From: Halorarius halobius
GTDB lineage: Archaea > Halobacteriota > Halobacteria > Halobacteriales > Haloarculaceae
Direction of reading: 5' to 3'
Assembly: GCF_024298865.1 (NCBI RefSeq)
Contig: NZ_CP101162.1
Location: 124,001 to 188,000 of the forward strand
Length of the DNA stretch: 64,000 nt
Part shown: in pieces, positions 35,796-45,012 of the stretch
How the letters are laid out: each line of letters opens with the position of its first letter
Numbering within the stretch: position 1 is the first letter of the stretch
Position numbers and translations under genes: made by a program
The notes under the pieces: model-generated
The model's database searches: none
What the model was told of the DNA's origin: nothing
The model's input: only the letters and a program-made list of their open reading frames with translations

Positions 35796-36431
35796 TTAGG
35801 CGATCCGGCGACTGGTGTCAATCTGTACTCGGTCAGTCAACAGGAGATCAATGGGCTCCCGACTCGCCCGGGAGTACCGCGATTTGGTTACCAGCAGCCG
35901 GTGTTTGATTTCACGGGACAGCGTCAGAAGTTCCAGCTGCCAGACCTGGTCGGCTCGACTGAGCGTGAGGTCTCGTCGAGCCGGTGGAGCGGTCGAAGTC
36001 GGGCAGTGAAGGATACCAGTGCTCTCGGTCCGGTCGAGTTCGCGTTTGAACGCGTCGAGAAAGGCTAGATAGGAGTCCCGTGATTCGGTTTCGAGGGATG
36101 TCGTGCGGTCGAGAATGACGAACGACTCGGCCGGGATCGGGTCTACAGACTCCGGAAACTCCTCGAGAAGGGCCGACACATCCCGCTGGGTGACTGTGAA
36201 GTCGTCGATGGACGTCGAACTGGACTCAGCCCATCGCTCGACCTCATCCGGGGGACGATACGTTGACACGAACGTGGTTCGCCGGGTCTGGACCAGTTGT
36301 TTGAGGAGGAGTTCGCTTTGCGAGTGTGATGGCGCGACGATGGCGAGGAGCGACCCTGCTGGGAGCCCACCATCGATACACCGATCGAGAAACGGCAACC
36401 CTGTCGAGTAGCGTCGTGTCGATGGCACCAT
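35796..36431 (-). CDS. KaiC/RAD55-like protein with degenerate Walker A
   Basis: 211 aa. The opening TGLPFLDRCIDGGLPAGSLLAIVAPSHSQSE follows the RecA/KaiC pattern, but the P-loop GxxxxGKS is replaced by APSHSQSE. FVILDRTTSLE occupies the Walker B position. Haloarchaea carry many such inactive RecA-fold proteins near histidine kinases (possibly DUF7504); a signalling or regulatory role is likely, without ATPase activity. Confidence 0.65.
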   Translation of the reverse strand: MVPSTRRYSTGLPFLDRCIDGGLPAGSLLAIVAPSHSQSELLLKQLVQTRRTTFVSTYRPPDEVERWAESSSTSIDDFTVTQRDVSALLEEFPESVDPIPAESFVILDRTTSLETESRDSYLAFLDAFKRELDRTESTGILHCPTSTAPPARRDLTLSRADQVWQLELLTLSREIKHRLLVTKSRYSRASREPIDLLLTDRVQIDTSRRIA

Positions 36432-36703
36432 ACCGATCTGTGTGCGTCCCAGACCTGTATATCATCCCATTGGAAGCATCCGTCTCGTGACGTAAGGCTC
36501 CGGATAGGAGGCCTTCATCACGGGATAGGCCACGTTTCAACCATTAGTACCTCTTCAAGCTCCGTCAAGGTCACCAGATGCACCCAGGTATAGAAAGGCC
36601 GGTACATCTATGCGAAATCACACGACTCCAAGAAAGTCCCAACAATTTCAGAAACATTATGAAAATATATGGCATTTATATGGGAGCAATAACGAGATTG
36701 ACT

Positions 36704-37018
36704 ATGGTTAGCACGCTCGGCACACAGCTGGGTGCGTTGTCCCACCGCCCACAGCGACGGCTGTTAGTAGAGTTACTTTACGCGAATCCCCAAGACGATA
36801 CGCCTGTCGACGACGATGAACCGAAACCGAAAGACGAGGAGTTGGAGCTCCTTCTTGATTTTCGGCACTATCACCTACCTGAGCTGGAGGATAAGGGGCT
36901 CATCGACTACGATCGAGAGAACAACGTTATCACAAAAGGTCCAAATTTCGAAGAAATCAAACCGGTTCTGGAGCTCATTGAGAAGTATTCGGACGAACTC
37001 CCTGACGACTGGTTGTAG
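36704..37018 (+). CDS. Winged-helix regulator (DUF7344 type)
   Basis: 104 aa from MVSTLGTQLGALSHRPQRRL. The pattern HRPQRRLLVELLYANPQDD, a HYHLPELEDKGLIDYDREN wing and an acidic end match the small haloarchaeal winged-helix family DUF7344. ATG 36704 is chosen over the upstream start at 36578, whose extra 42 residues lack support. AT-rich sequence (GAAAATATATGGCATTTATA) lies just upstream as promoter. Confidence 0.7.
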   Translation: MVSTLGTQLGALSHRPQRRLLVELLYANPQDDTPVDDDEPKPKDEELELLLDFRHYHLPELEDKGLIDYDRENNVITKGPNFEEIKPVLELIEKYSDELPDDWL

Positions 37019-37296
37019 GTGAGCACCGCTCCACCGACTTCCGATACAGATATCGATCTGATCAGCTTCTATCCAGATGGACCTCAGCGGTAAATACACG
37101 TTCAGGATCCATCACGCTACCAGAAACGCATCTACCAGTTGGAGTGATCCAAAAAGAGCGACTTATTCCTAGACACGTCATTCACAGCTACTGACGGATT
37201 CTACCAGCATGTCTAATGACAAGGGTTCGCAGACGGACAGACTCCGTAACTTGGTACCATGTATTATGCTTCCAGCTGAATTTGTCTACGAAAGAC

Positions 37297-38213
37297 ATGA
37301 ATCAGACGCGAAACAGCCACGGGTTTGACGCGTTGTCAGCATTCAGTATCACAGTTATCTATGCTGTGGTTAGCGGAGGCTGGATCGCATTTTCCGACAG
37401 ATTACTCGCAGTACTGGTAGCAGACCAAGAGTTGTATACGCAGCTTCAAACAGGGAAAGGCTGGGCGTTCGTCGCTGCCTCCTCTCTCCTCATCTACGTC
37501 TTGATGTCTCGCCGGGAGGCAGAGTTAGCCGAACAGAACAGCCAGGTGGAACAGCGTTGCAGCAGATCGAGGTCTTACACAGGATTCTCCGCCACAATCT
37601 ACGGAACTCCTGCAACGTCGTCAAAGGACACGTCAAACTACTGGAGGACTACGAAATGTTATCCGATGACAAGAAAATCCAAATCATCAAGGAGAACGTC
37701 GACAGCTTAATCGAGTTAAGTGAGAAATCAAGGCATCTACGAAACATTGTTCTTAACGGAGAGAATGCGGTGGAACCCGTTGACCTGGTTTCACTACTCA
37801 ATAATTGTGTTGAGAGCCTCAAAGAGGAGTACCCGGATGTGGAGGTGCATCAACAGGTTACAGGTGAACGTGTTGTCCGCGCTCACAACCAGATAGATAC
37901 TGCGATAGATGAGTTATTGGAGAATGCTGTCAAGCACAACGACTCCAAGAACCCGCAGATCTGGATTTCAGTTCAATCAGATGCTGAAGGCACAATCGAC
38001 TTAGATATAGCGGATAATGGATCTGGAATCCCAGAGGTAGAACGAGAAGTCGTAGAGTTGGGTGAGGAGAAACCGTTGTTTCACTCCCAAGGGATCGGGT
38101 TGTGGGTGGTGAGAGCTGCAATCATCGAGTCCGGCGGCGAACTCCGTATTATCGACAACGAGCCCACCGGTTCGATCGTCCGAATCACGCTGCCGAAAGC
38201 CGCTCCCGCTTAA
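37297..38213 (+). pseudogene. Membrane histidine kinase split by a frameshift
   Basis: ATG 37297 reads MNQTRNSHGF and two membrane segments (FSITVIYAVVSGGWIAF, WAFVAASSLLIYVLM), then EQNSQVEQ; the kinase core continues in another frame from 37557 (LQQIEVLHRILRHNLRNSCN). One missing base near 37556 explains the break. The rest is intact: H in RHNLRN, N-box DELLENAVKH, G-box DNGSGIP and SQGIGLWVV. Either a recent pseudogene or an assembly error; the two halves could still make separate polypeptides. Confidence 0.6.
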
Positions 38214-38367
38214 AACAACTACTCCTTGTTTTTGGCTAATCAACTCCCAGACTTCGGTCAATACAGACAACACATTAATTCGAACTGCACAGCCTGCGCT
38301 GATGCGTCGATATCAGAGGTCAACAACTCGGGGCAAGAATCATACATGATCGCTGGAACAGAATCGT

Positions 38368-39405
38368 ATGGATAACAACTGCGGCGCAAACATCTCTTCT
38401 TCTCCGAGTTCCGAACCGGGGGTTGCGCTTGATGTGCTGCCGTTACACTCGACGAATCTCCTTACTGTCCTCAATGAGAAGGGCATTATTCAGTACGAGA
38501 GTCCTGCGATCCAGCGTATTTATGGATTTGAGCAGGAGAAACTCGTAGACGAACAGGTTGCCGAGTACTTCCATCCGGACGACCGCGAGCGAGTTATGAC
38601 CGCGTTTCGGACCATCGTCACCAGTGATGATTCTACCGTGAAGGCGGTCGAGTACCGGCACGAACAGGCTGATGGGACGTACAAGTGGGTCGAATCCGTC
38701 GCATCGGGAAATCCCACACCCAGCGGATATTACGTCGTCAACACACGTGATATTTCCGCCCAAAAAGAGCGAGAACAGCAGCTCAAAGCCACGAACGAAC
38801 GTCTCGAAGAGTTCGCCAGTATCATCAGCCACGATCTCCGGAATCCACTGAACGTGGCACAGGCTCAGGTCCACCTGGCACAGGAAGAGTGTGAAAGCGA
38901 CCATCTCGACGACGTGGTCGGTGCACACGACCGAATGGAAGCACTGATAGACGATCTGCTGACGCTGTCACGAGTCGGTCAACAGGTGTCCGAAATGGAG
39001 CCCGTTCCACTGGCTTCCCTTGCCGAGACTTGCTGGCAAACTGTTCCGACAGCCGATGCAACCCTCGTGACCGATACTGACCAGTGGCTGCTGGCGGATC
39101 GGAGTCGTCTCCGACAGCTACTGGAAAATCTCATTCGAAACGCCGTCGAACACGGTGGAGAGGCTGTTACCGTGACCGTGGGGGACCTAGAGGATGGGTT
39201 CTACGTCGAAGACGACGGGACGGGTATTCCACCGACTGCCCGCGCCCAGATATTCGAGGCAGGTAATTCGACGACATGTACCGGAACAGGACAGGGGTTG
39301 AATATCGCCAAGCAGATAGCCGACGCACACGGTTGGCAAATCCAGCACACGGATGGAACGAATGGTGGAGCGCGATTCGAGATCACCGGTGTCGAGCCCA
39401 TATAA
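38368..39405 (+). CDS. PAS-domain sensor histidine kinase
   Basis: 345 aa, cytoplasmic. PAS about 25-135 (LLTVLNEKGIIQYESPAIQR ... YYVVNTRDIS), H155 in SHDLRNPLN, N-box ENLIRNAVEHGG, G-boxes EDDGTGIP and TGTGQGLNI. Close paralogue of the kinase at 33407. No partner response regulator. Confidence 0.85.
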   Translation: MDNNCGANISSSPSSEPGVALDVLPLHSTNLLTVLNEKGIIQYESPAIQRIYGFEQEKLVDEQVAEYFHPDDRERVMTAFRTIVTSDDSTVKAVEYRHEQADGTYKWVESVASGNPTPSGYYVVNTRDISAQKEREQQLKATNERLEEFASIISHDLRNPLNVAQAQVHLAQEECESDHLDDVVGAHDRMEALIDDLLTLSRVGQQVSEMEPVPLASLAETCWQTVPTADATLVTDTDQWLLADRSRLRQLLENLIRNAVEHGGEAVTVTVGDLEDGFYVEDDGTGIPPTARAQIFEAGNSTTCTGTGQGLNIAKQIADAHGWQIQHTDGTNGGARFEITGVEPI

Positions 39406-39504
39406 TGCTGAACACACAGTCTAACTGAGCTGAGAATTCGTATCGTCATCAGCGGAAAAGAATCTGCTACCTCTCCGCGTCTAAACGAGGCTGAATTAGT
39501 CTAT

Positions 39505-39672
39505 TTAGAGGTCGCGTGGCTGGACCGTTTTCCGGTCGTTGGCCTCAGCTCGGCGGACAGCATCCTCCAAAAGTTCAGCGACTTCGTCGTCAAGTGCCTC
39601 GAAGAAGTCAGCAGATACGTTGTTCTCGTCAAGTGCTTCACGGACCTGGGATTGGACAACAAGGTCTGCCAT
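39505..39672 (-). CDS. Histone-fold DUF1931-like small protein
   Basis: 55 aa from MADLVVQSQVREALD. The sequence (ENNVSADFFEALDDEVAEL, EDAVRRAEANDRKTVQPRDL) matches the short haloarchaeal histone-fold/DUF1931-like proteins, which resemble a single histone subunit ending in KTVxPRDL. Probably a DNA-associated dimer. The in-frame upstream ATG at 39696 (MLSLYTSC) is less likely. Confidence 0.75.
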   Translation of the reverse strand: MADLVVQSQVREALDENNVSADFFEALDDEVAELLEDAVRRAEANDRKTVQPRDL

Positions 39673-39755
39673 ACAGGACGTGTATAGTGACAGCACTCCC
39701 GATAAATATTCATATTCCGGGTTTACAGGTCTGATTCGCTACCTCTACTGAGAAT

Positions 39756-40316
39756 TCAATCCATGAGCTCAAGATCGGTCAGCTCTGAATGAACCTTGGT
39801 AACAGTTTCTTCAGCTTCCTCAACACTAACAGCACCGGTGATAACGACTCTGCCGCTGCCGAACAACAGAGCTACCGTATCCATATCGTCAAGACGGTAG
39901 ACCAAGCCGGGGAACTGCTCAGGTTCATATTCGACGTGTTCCAGTCCCAAGCCGATGGCGACTGCGTTCAGGTTGAGGTCTTGTCCGAGGTCGCCGCTGC
40001 TCACCACGTTCTGAACCGTGAGCTCGGGCTCTGCCGGCACATCCATTCCAAGACTCCGAAGCTCTTCGAAGAGCTGTGTCACCGCCTCTCTGCTTGCAGC
40101 ACGGCTTGAAGCACCGGTACTGACGATTGTACCGGACCGGAACAAGAGCGAGGTGGCAGCAGGGCTTTGACTGCGGTATATCAGACCGGGGAACTGGTCG
40201 CGGTTGTACTCGGAGTTATCCAGATCGTCGACAAGGACGTCCAGGTCCAGTTCTTGGTCGATCCCGGTCGAGGTAACGACGTTCTCGATTTGGAGGGATT
40301 CTACTGGAGCAGCCAT
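39756..40316 (-). CDS. tbp: TATA-box-binding protein
   Basis: 186 aa made of two direct repeats, each with FPGL(I/V)YR and an F-x-SG-x-(I/V)-V-x-TGA strand (FRSGTIVSTGA; FGSGRVVITGA). This is the TBP saddle that binds promoter DNA and recruits TFB. The acidic surface and length are normal for haloarchaeal TBP. Haloarchaea often carry several tbp genes; this one is more divergent in the first repeat and probably an accessory paralogue serving particular promoters. Confidence 0.92.
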   Translation of the reverse strand: MAAPVESLQIENVVTSTGIDQELDLDVLVDDLDNSEYNRDQFPGLIYRSQSPAATSLLFRSGTIVSTGASSRAASREAVTQLFEELRSLGMDVPAEPELTVQNVVSSGDLGQDLNLNAVAIGLGLEHVEYEPEQFPGLVYRLDDMDTVALLFGSGRVVITGAVSVEEAEETVTKVHSELTDLELMD

Positions 40317-40473
40317 TCGCTGGCTGCCCTACTCAGGAATAGGTTATAAAATCGGGCGGCGTACTTCTCGACTACTTCTCAGGGCATACCGCAGTTATTC
40401 GGAACCCTAGTAACTGAAAATCCGATTTTATCGTCGGTAATGCTTTTCGTCATCGACCTCGGTGATATGAGCT

Positions 40474-41331
40474 ATGGCTGTCGTCCAAGCCCTCCAGTCT
40501 GCGAGCCGTGCCCTTCGAAGAAATCCGATAATCGCTGGCATCGTCCTCGTCGTTACGCTGCTTCAGATGCCAACCCAGTTCGGACAATTGGCAGATCCGC
40601 TGGTTTCAGCAGTTCTCGGACTCGGCTTCACCGTTGTCACAGTGATTGTCGCACCCTTCGTGTTCGGCGGGTTGATCGGCATGGCTGACGAAGCACTGTC
40701 CGGCACAACAACGTTCGATACGTTCGTTGAAACTGGCAAACAGTACTACATATCGCTGCTTGGTGCGTATCTGTTGTTACTCGGTGGAATGATCCTCCTC
40801 TGGATTATTGGAAGCATCGTCAGCCTCGTCTTGATAGCAGGGCTCGGCATCGCATCGGGTGGGGTGTCGGGGACGGCAAGTCCGGCGTTTATTGCGATGT
40901 TTCTCATCGGTACGGGAGTGTCACTGATCTTCCTGTTCGGTCCCCTGTTTTTCGTCCAGTTTTACGGTCAGGCTATCGTCCTTGATGGGAAGTCTGCTAT
41001 CGGCGGGTTCAAGCACAGCGTCGGACTGGTGCGACGGAACTTGGTGTCGGTGTTCGGCTACTCGGTTCTCGTCTTTGCGGGCGGGATGTTCTTCGGATTA
41101 TTAGGTAGTATTCCGTCGATGCTGTTGTCCATGCAGATGACGGATGCACCTATGGATCTGCCGCTTCCCGAGGTCGCACTTCCAGTTGCTGCGGCGTTGA
41201 CTGTCCTCGGGTACGTCGTCCTCGGGCTGCTGGGAAGCCTGTTCATGGTGTTTTCGGTGGCGTTCTACCGGACACTCGACTCGACCGATCCGACCAGCGA
41301 TCCGCCGAGTATGCAGGAAGCAGTAGCCTAA
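40474..41331 (+). CDS. Haloarchaeal multi-pass membrane protein (DUF7847 type)
   Basis: 285 aa with six membrane segments, including IIAGIVLVVTLLQMPTQFGQL, VSAVLGLGFTVVTVIVAPFVFGGLIG and GYSVLVFAGGMFFGLLGSIP. The pattern SASRALRRNPII at the start and SVGLVRRNLVSVFGY in the middle is that of the haloarchaeal DUF7847 family. Function unknown. Starts 157 bp from tbp on the opposite strand, so the two share a divergent promoter region. Confidence 0.65.
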   Translation: MAVVQALQSASRALRRNPIIAGIVLVVTLLQMPTQFGQLADPLVSAVLGLGFTVVTVIVAPFVFGGLIGMADEALSGTTTFDTFVETGKQYYISLLGAYLLLLGGMILLWIIGSIVSLVLIAGLGIASGGVSGTASPAFIAMFLIGTGVSLIFLFGPLFFVQFYGQAIVLDGKSAIGGFKHSVGLVRRNLVSVFGYSVLVFAGGMFFGLLGSIPSMLLSMQMTDAPMDLPLPEVALPVAAALTVLGYVVLGLLGSLFMVFSVAFYRTLDSTDPTSDPPSMQEAVA

Positions 41332-41403
41332 CCTTTCGGATCGACACGCGGTTACGTAGGTTTGATCGAGAAGGTGGATGTCGGTGACGAAAAGAAGATC
41401 CTT

Positions 41404-41577
41404 CTACGGATTCTGTGAATACAGGTAGCCGGCACACACCGCAAGCACAAGTTCGACGGCTTTCGCTACCACAGCCATCTGATTCAGGCTGCCCTGTTGG
41501 AAGAATGCGTCAGGGCTGAATTCTTGACAGCCGAAGAACGCGAGGATCGTGATAAGAGCATCCGATGCAGGTAATCG
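41404..41577 (-). pseudogene. Possible remnant of a membrane protein beside the tRNA gene
   Basis: Minus-strand residues SDALITILAFFGCQEF and MAVVAKAVELVLAVCAGYLY look like a real hydrophobic protein end, but there is no start codon before the frame enters the tRNA gene. It may be the 3' part of a gene cut at the tRNA. The rest of 41332-41632 shows nothing else. Confidence 0.2.
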
Positions 41578-41632
41578 ATGAAATCGAGACGTTCGAGCCT
41601 GTATAGCGCTGTTCTCTCCTTCTCTTCCTTGA

Positions 41633-41705
41633 GCGCGAGTGGTGTAGTTCGGCAGCATGCGGTCGTGCCACGGCCGAGACGGGCGTTCGAATCGTCCCTC
41701 GCGCA
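41633..41705 (+). tRNA. tRNA-Gly(GCC)
   Basis: Full cloverleaf. Acceptor GCGCGAG pairs with CTCGCGC (41698-41704) with discriminator A 41705. The D arm is GTGT/GCAT. The anticodon stem is CGGTC/GGCCG with loop GTGCCAC, so the anticodon is GCC for glycine. The variable loop is AGAC and the T arm GGGCG-TTCGAAT-CGTCC. Total length 73, no intron, CCA not encoded. The opposite-strand open frame over it is not a gene. Confidence 0.9.
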
Positions 41706-41765
41706 CTCAGAGCACAATTCGTGGAACAACTAGCCCGTGAGGTGCTCCTCAACGGAGATGATATC

Positions 41766-42059
41766 ATGGCGGTAACCAATCCCAAGGACCCAGAACCGAC
41801 GACAACTGCTGTCGTGACGATCCGTATCCCATGCGGCGCCGACGGTGATCTCGTTACCGACGGCGAGGAACGCCTCTCGCGGGCGGGAAACGCCGATGAC
41901 GTAACGATTGATGAACTACACCGTATCGATCCGAAGCTTTCGGCTACGGTCATCACCGTCGGGATTACTCTTCGGTGGACCACGACGATGACCGACGCGA
42001 AGATGAGAGATCGACTTGCCGAAGTCACTGGACTTGGTTCGATCAAACGGATTGGATGA
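41766..42059 (+). CDS. Small hypothetical protein downstream of tRNA-Gly
   Basis: 97 aa from MAVTNPKDPEPTTTAVV. It is acidic with two β-rich strands (VVTIRIPCGADGDLV, VITVGITLRW) and a helical end. The alternative GTG at 41721 lies 15 bp after the tRNA. I do not recognise the family. Its position next to a tRNA suits the first gene of an integrated element, but this is only an inference. Confidence 0.5.
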   Translation: MAVTNPKDPEPTTTAVVTIRIPCGADGDLVTDGEERLSRAGNADDVTIDELHRIDPKLSATVITVGITLRWTTTMTDAKMRDRLAEVTGLGSIKRIG

Positions 42060-42122
42060 GCCCTCCCCTAGCGAAGGTATAGTAATATCTTTGATTGATA
42101 CTGAGATATTGGTATCTACTAG

Positions 42123-42795
42123 ATGTACGAACCGTTCGACGAAACTGCCGCCGGGGTGGTGCTTGCGGTCGACCCTGGAGATTCGATCCAACGGGTCGCC
42201 CAGCGCCTCCAGACGCCATACGAGACGGTTCGACAGACGGTGAAGCAACTAGAGGATGGTGAGTTTCTCCGGTACAACGACGGTCTGTTCGTTACCGACG
42301 AATGCGTCCGTGAGGCGGTACGAGACCTGTTGGCCTCGAGTGCCGCCGTGAATCCGCCGTCTATCGAGGAGGCGTATGTCCTCCCGCAGTTCGGCGACTG
42401 GCCGTTCGCATTCGCCCGGATTGATGCGGTCTACGTCTGGACACAAGGGGGCTATCAGGTCGGTCGCGACCCGGATGACTATCCGCTGTTTCTCGCCATC
42501 CGAGAGCAGGATGTCGAGGCGTGGCAGGGCTTTTTCGAGCGGTTCGGACTTACCCACGGCGTTCGAGCGACAGCCGCGGGACGGACTCGATGACCCGCTT
42601 CAGATCGTCCTTGATCCGCGACCAACGCTCGAAATCGACCACGTCGACGGCTACCCAGTCGTCCCGCGCGACGAGACCGTCGCCTACATGTGCGAACACT
42701 ACGCGCAGTTCCAGTCGGCGCTGGCGATGCTCGATCGCATGTACGACGACCTTGATCTCGACGTGGCCTATCGCGAATCGGAACAACCCGACTGA
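42123..42795 (+). pseudogene. Winged-helix protein gene with a one-base insertion
   Basis: Frame 1 (from ATG 42123) has a winged helix (SIQRVAQRLQTPYETVRQTV) and runs to EAWQGFFERFGL. There an extra A near 42552 shifts the frame; the next frame continues PTAFERQPRDGLDDPLQIVL and MCEHYAQFQSALAMLDRMYD to stop at 42793-42795. Both halves match what looks like one haloarchaeal protein of about 223 residues. Function unknown. Confidence 0.55.
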
Positions 42796-42833
42796 TCGGC
42801 CTACGTCGAGGAGGTGAATTGGCGTACTCCGGT

Positions 42834-43661
42834 CTATACGAACAATTGCTCGATCGACTGCTGGACGATATTCGAATCGACACCGATGAGGCTCGCTGTT
42901 TGTTCATAGAGCCCTTCTGATACCGCTGCTCGAAACGTCTCCACGCCATCGTTCGAAACACGGTCACGAACAGCCGAGCGCATGTCTCCATACTCATCGA
43001 CGTACCAGAGGAGGGCGTGGAGGTCGGCAAGATCTTTCAGTCGCTTGTGGCTCTTATCACGCTCTGGAAACGCTCGGATTTTCATCGCTGCCAGCGCTGT
43101 TGGAGGCGCAATCAGGGCTGTTTCCGGTGTCGTCCACGAGACATACTCTCCGAGCGGTTCTCCTTCGTCGTCTGCAAACACCGGTGCAAGAAGCGGTTCA
43201 GCAGGAGGCCGGAAGCCGAACGTCTCTTGGAACTCATCGAGCCTCGTCGTATCTGGGATGATATCGATATCGACCCGGAAGATATTGTGTGCTGGTTGGC
43301 TTCGGGCGGCCTCATTAGAGAGTCGGTCACCGGTTTCGCGGTGAAACTGCTGGTAGAATCCGAATCGTCCACGGTTGTAGCCGAGATCAGCCTCAATCCG
43401 TTCGAGTGTCGTTGCAACTGGTGCTGCTTGGAGGTCTGTGACCGACCACTCGGGGTCGATATGGATGCCGAGATCGATATCTCGCGACCCGATGTATGGG
43501 CGTCCGTGTGCGTCCTGAACCCCGGTCGTCACGTGCAGATGGACCGCCCACCCACCGAGCAAACACGTCGGCGGCTCAGCGACAGCGATGACGTCTTGGA
43601 GCTCCTGTTCGGAGAGCCGTGTGACGGCCTCGGCATACTGGCTCCGGTCAGCGTTACTCAT
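42834..43661 (-). CDS. Nucleotidyltransferase-like toxin of an AbiE-type pair
   Basis: 275 aa. The N-terminal part has the nucleotidyltransferase β-fold signature: [10 protein letters not shown] (G36, G37) then GSRDIDLGI (D61, D63). The C-terminal half is helical with [24 protein letters not shown], typical of AbiEii/MNT-type enzymes. In type IV toxin-antitoxin systems this class modifies tRNA or other nucleic acids. Its start overlaps the upstream wHTH gene by 8 bp. Inference by architecture. Confidence 0.65.
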   Translation of the reverse strand: MSNADRSQYAEAVTRLSEQELQDVIAVAEPPTCLLGGWAVHLHVTTGVQDAHGRPYIGSRDIDLGIHIDPEWSVTDLQAAPVATTLERIEADLGYNRGRFGFYQQFHRETGDRLSNEAARSQPAHNIFRVDIDIIPDTTRLDEFQETFGFRPPAEPLLAPVFADDEGEPLGEYVSWTTPETALIAPPTALAAMKIRAFPERDKSHKRLKDLADLHALLWYVDEYGDMRSAVRDRVSNDGVETFRAAVSEGLYEQTASLIGVDSNIVQQSIEQLFV

Positions 43662-44265
43662 CGTCCTCTCCGTGATACCTGGCTATGAGTCGGTTTGCGG
43701 CTTCGGCCGCAGGCCCGTCTTCATCGAGGAGATCGACGATCAGCTGTGGGACCGAGACGGTCGTGACGTCATCGACGGTTTGGGTGTTGTAGAAGACGTG
43801 CTCGTCGGTCGCCCGGAACTCCGTATTGCCGCCGCCGATGAGGCCATTTTCCTCGATGATGGTGAGCCACGTCGGGATATCGTCCTCCCTGACGTACAGG
43901 TCGGTCGAGGAACTGAAGAGAAACCCCTGGTGGACCTGTTCGGCTTCATAGGTAGTGAGTGCGTAGTCGAGATCAGCCTCACGGATCTGATTCAGCGGCT
44001 GTTGAAACGACACCCGGACTGCATTCGGTTCGATTCGCGTCTCGAGCCAGTGACGATACAGCCCGTCCGGATCCTGAACGGTTGCGTTGTGAATGTACCC
44101 TTCCGACTCGAGTTGCTCGAAGTACTCATAGGCCCACCCTTTCGAGACGTTGGCCCGCTGCGTAATCTCGTACCGGCTCAGCTCCCCGTCAGGATGATTG
44201 AGGAGGGTCCGGTGGAGACGCTCTTTCTTGAACCCGCGTTCACGGGCCGGCTTTTCGAGCAGCAC
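43654..44265 (-). CDS. Winged-helix antitoxin partner of the nucleotidyltransferase
   Basis: 203 aa. N-terminal winged helix ([30 protein letters not shown]) followed by an AbiEi-like C-terminal region ([20 protein letters not shown] ... [11 protein letters not shown]). AbiEi antitoxins bind inverted repeats in their own promoter; a perfect 12-bp palindrome lies 35 bp upstream of this start. First gene of a two-gene unit with 42834. Confidence 0.65.
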   Translation of the reverse strand: MLLEKPARERGFKKERLHRTLLNHPDGELSRYEITQRANVSKGWAYEYFEQLESEGYIHNATVQDPDGLYRHWLETRIEPNAVRVSFQQPLNQIREADLDYALTTYEAEQVHQGFLFSSSTDLYVREDDIPTWLTIIEENGLIGGGNTEFRATDEHVFYNTQTVDDVTTVSVPQLIVDLLDEDGPAAEAANRLIARYHGEDDE

Positions 44266-44300
44266 ACTATCTAGGTTACTGCCTATACTTATATATCTAA

Positions 44301-44312
44301 CCGAACGTTCGG
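44301..44312. promoter_or_regulatory. 12-bp palindrome in the divergent AbiE-like/44418 promoter
   Basis: CCGAACGTTCGG is a perfect palindrome flanked by TATA-like tracts (TTATATAT near 44289 and GTTATATAC near 44325). It lies between the wHTH start (44265) and the next operon, and is the likely operator for the wHTH protein. Confidence 0.45.
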
Positions 44313-44383
44313 CTATCGAAGATAGTTATATACTGAACCGAACTACTCCTCTTCTCTTGACGTCTGGGGGTAGACAACGCGAG

Positions 44384-44407
44384 TTTATCTGCCCGAAGGG
44401 GGCGAGG
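44384..44407 (+). promoter_or_regulatory. TTTATC-CCCGAAGGGG promoter/operator of the TFB operon
   Basis: TTTATC (44384-44389), TG, then CCCGAAGGGGGCGAGG. Almost identical to the site at 2369. The ATG at 44418 is 34 bp from the TATA start, the spacing of a leaderless transcript, so the GC palindrome lies between TATA and start. Confidence 0.5.
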
Positions 44408-44417
44408 AACGGCGATC

Positions 44418-44915
44418 ATGCACATGCTCATACGCGTACTCGTCCCCGCAGCCGACGCGACAGAGGCGGTCGGCGCCGCACGATTCGCGCTCGACCGATT
44501 GATCGGGATCGGTGAGGGCGCGAGTACTGCGTTCGACTACTACAAGACGCTCGACGAATCGACCGCCCGGTATCGCGACCACCCTCGCTACGGTGGGCTC
44601 GATCCCGCCCATCGGTTGTCGTCCGCGACCGGTGAACAACTCCTCGACGACGCAATCGAGGCACAAGCAACGTGGTTCATCGAAACCGTCGCGACGCTTC
44701 ATGAGAAGCTCGATAGGCTCGAACCGGCCGACGTGATGGACGATGTCGACCTCGCCCGGTACGACTGCTATCGGCTCGGACAGTTCGCAGGCCCATCAGT
44801 CTGGATCTACGATGAGCACGGCGCCGGGCTCCGTTCCCGGAGTGCAGTCGACCGCTACGTCGAGGACCGGGACTCCGATTCGCTCTGGGTGGTGCCCACC
44901 GATGTCCACTACTGA
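44418..44915 (+). CDS. Haloarchaeal plasmid protein, unknown
   Basis: 165 aa, starting MHMLIRVLVPAADATEAVGA; ends WVVPTDVHY. Helical with AIEAQATWFIETVATLHEKLD in the middle. No recognised domain. First gene of an operon leading to TFB, driven by the 44384 element. Its end overlaps a small coupled frame at 44902. Confidence 0.6.
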   Translation: MHMLIRVLVPAADATEAVGAARFALDRLIGIGEGASTAFDYYKTLDESTARYRDHPRYGGLDPAHRLSSATGEQLLDDAIEAQATWFIETVATLHEKLDRLEPADVMDDVDLARYDCYRLGQFAGPSVWIYDEHGAGLRSRSAVDRYVEDRDSDSLWVVPTDVHY

Positions 44916-45012
44916 CCGGCCAGTGGCGAGCCTCGGCTCAACCAGCCGTCCTCACCCGTTCGAAGTGGACGTGGGCCTCGACACTCGCGAGGACTCGTGG
45001 AGGGGGCTGTGA
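44902..45012 (+). CDS. Small coupled open frame (36 aa)
   Basis: ATG 44902 lies inside the end of the 44418 gene (14-bp overlap) and its TGA overlaps the GTG start of the next gene by 4 bp (GTGA at 45009). Sequence MSTTDRPVASLG ... EDSWRGL. The tight double overlap suggests it is translated, perhaps mainly to couple the flanking genes. Confidence 0.4.
   Translation: MSTTDRPVASLGSTSRPHPFEVDVGLDTREDSWRGL

Noticed and set aside
41404..41706. 100-residue frame across the tRNA-Gly gene
   Set aside because: Its first third is the reverse of a tRNA; only the hydrophobic end might be a gene remnant and is listed separately at low confidence.
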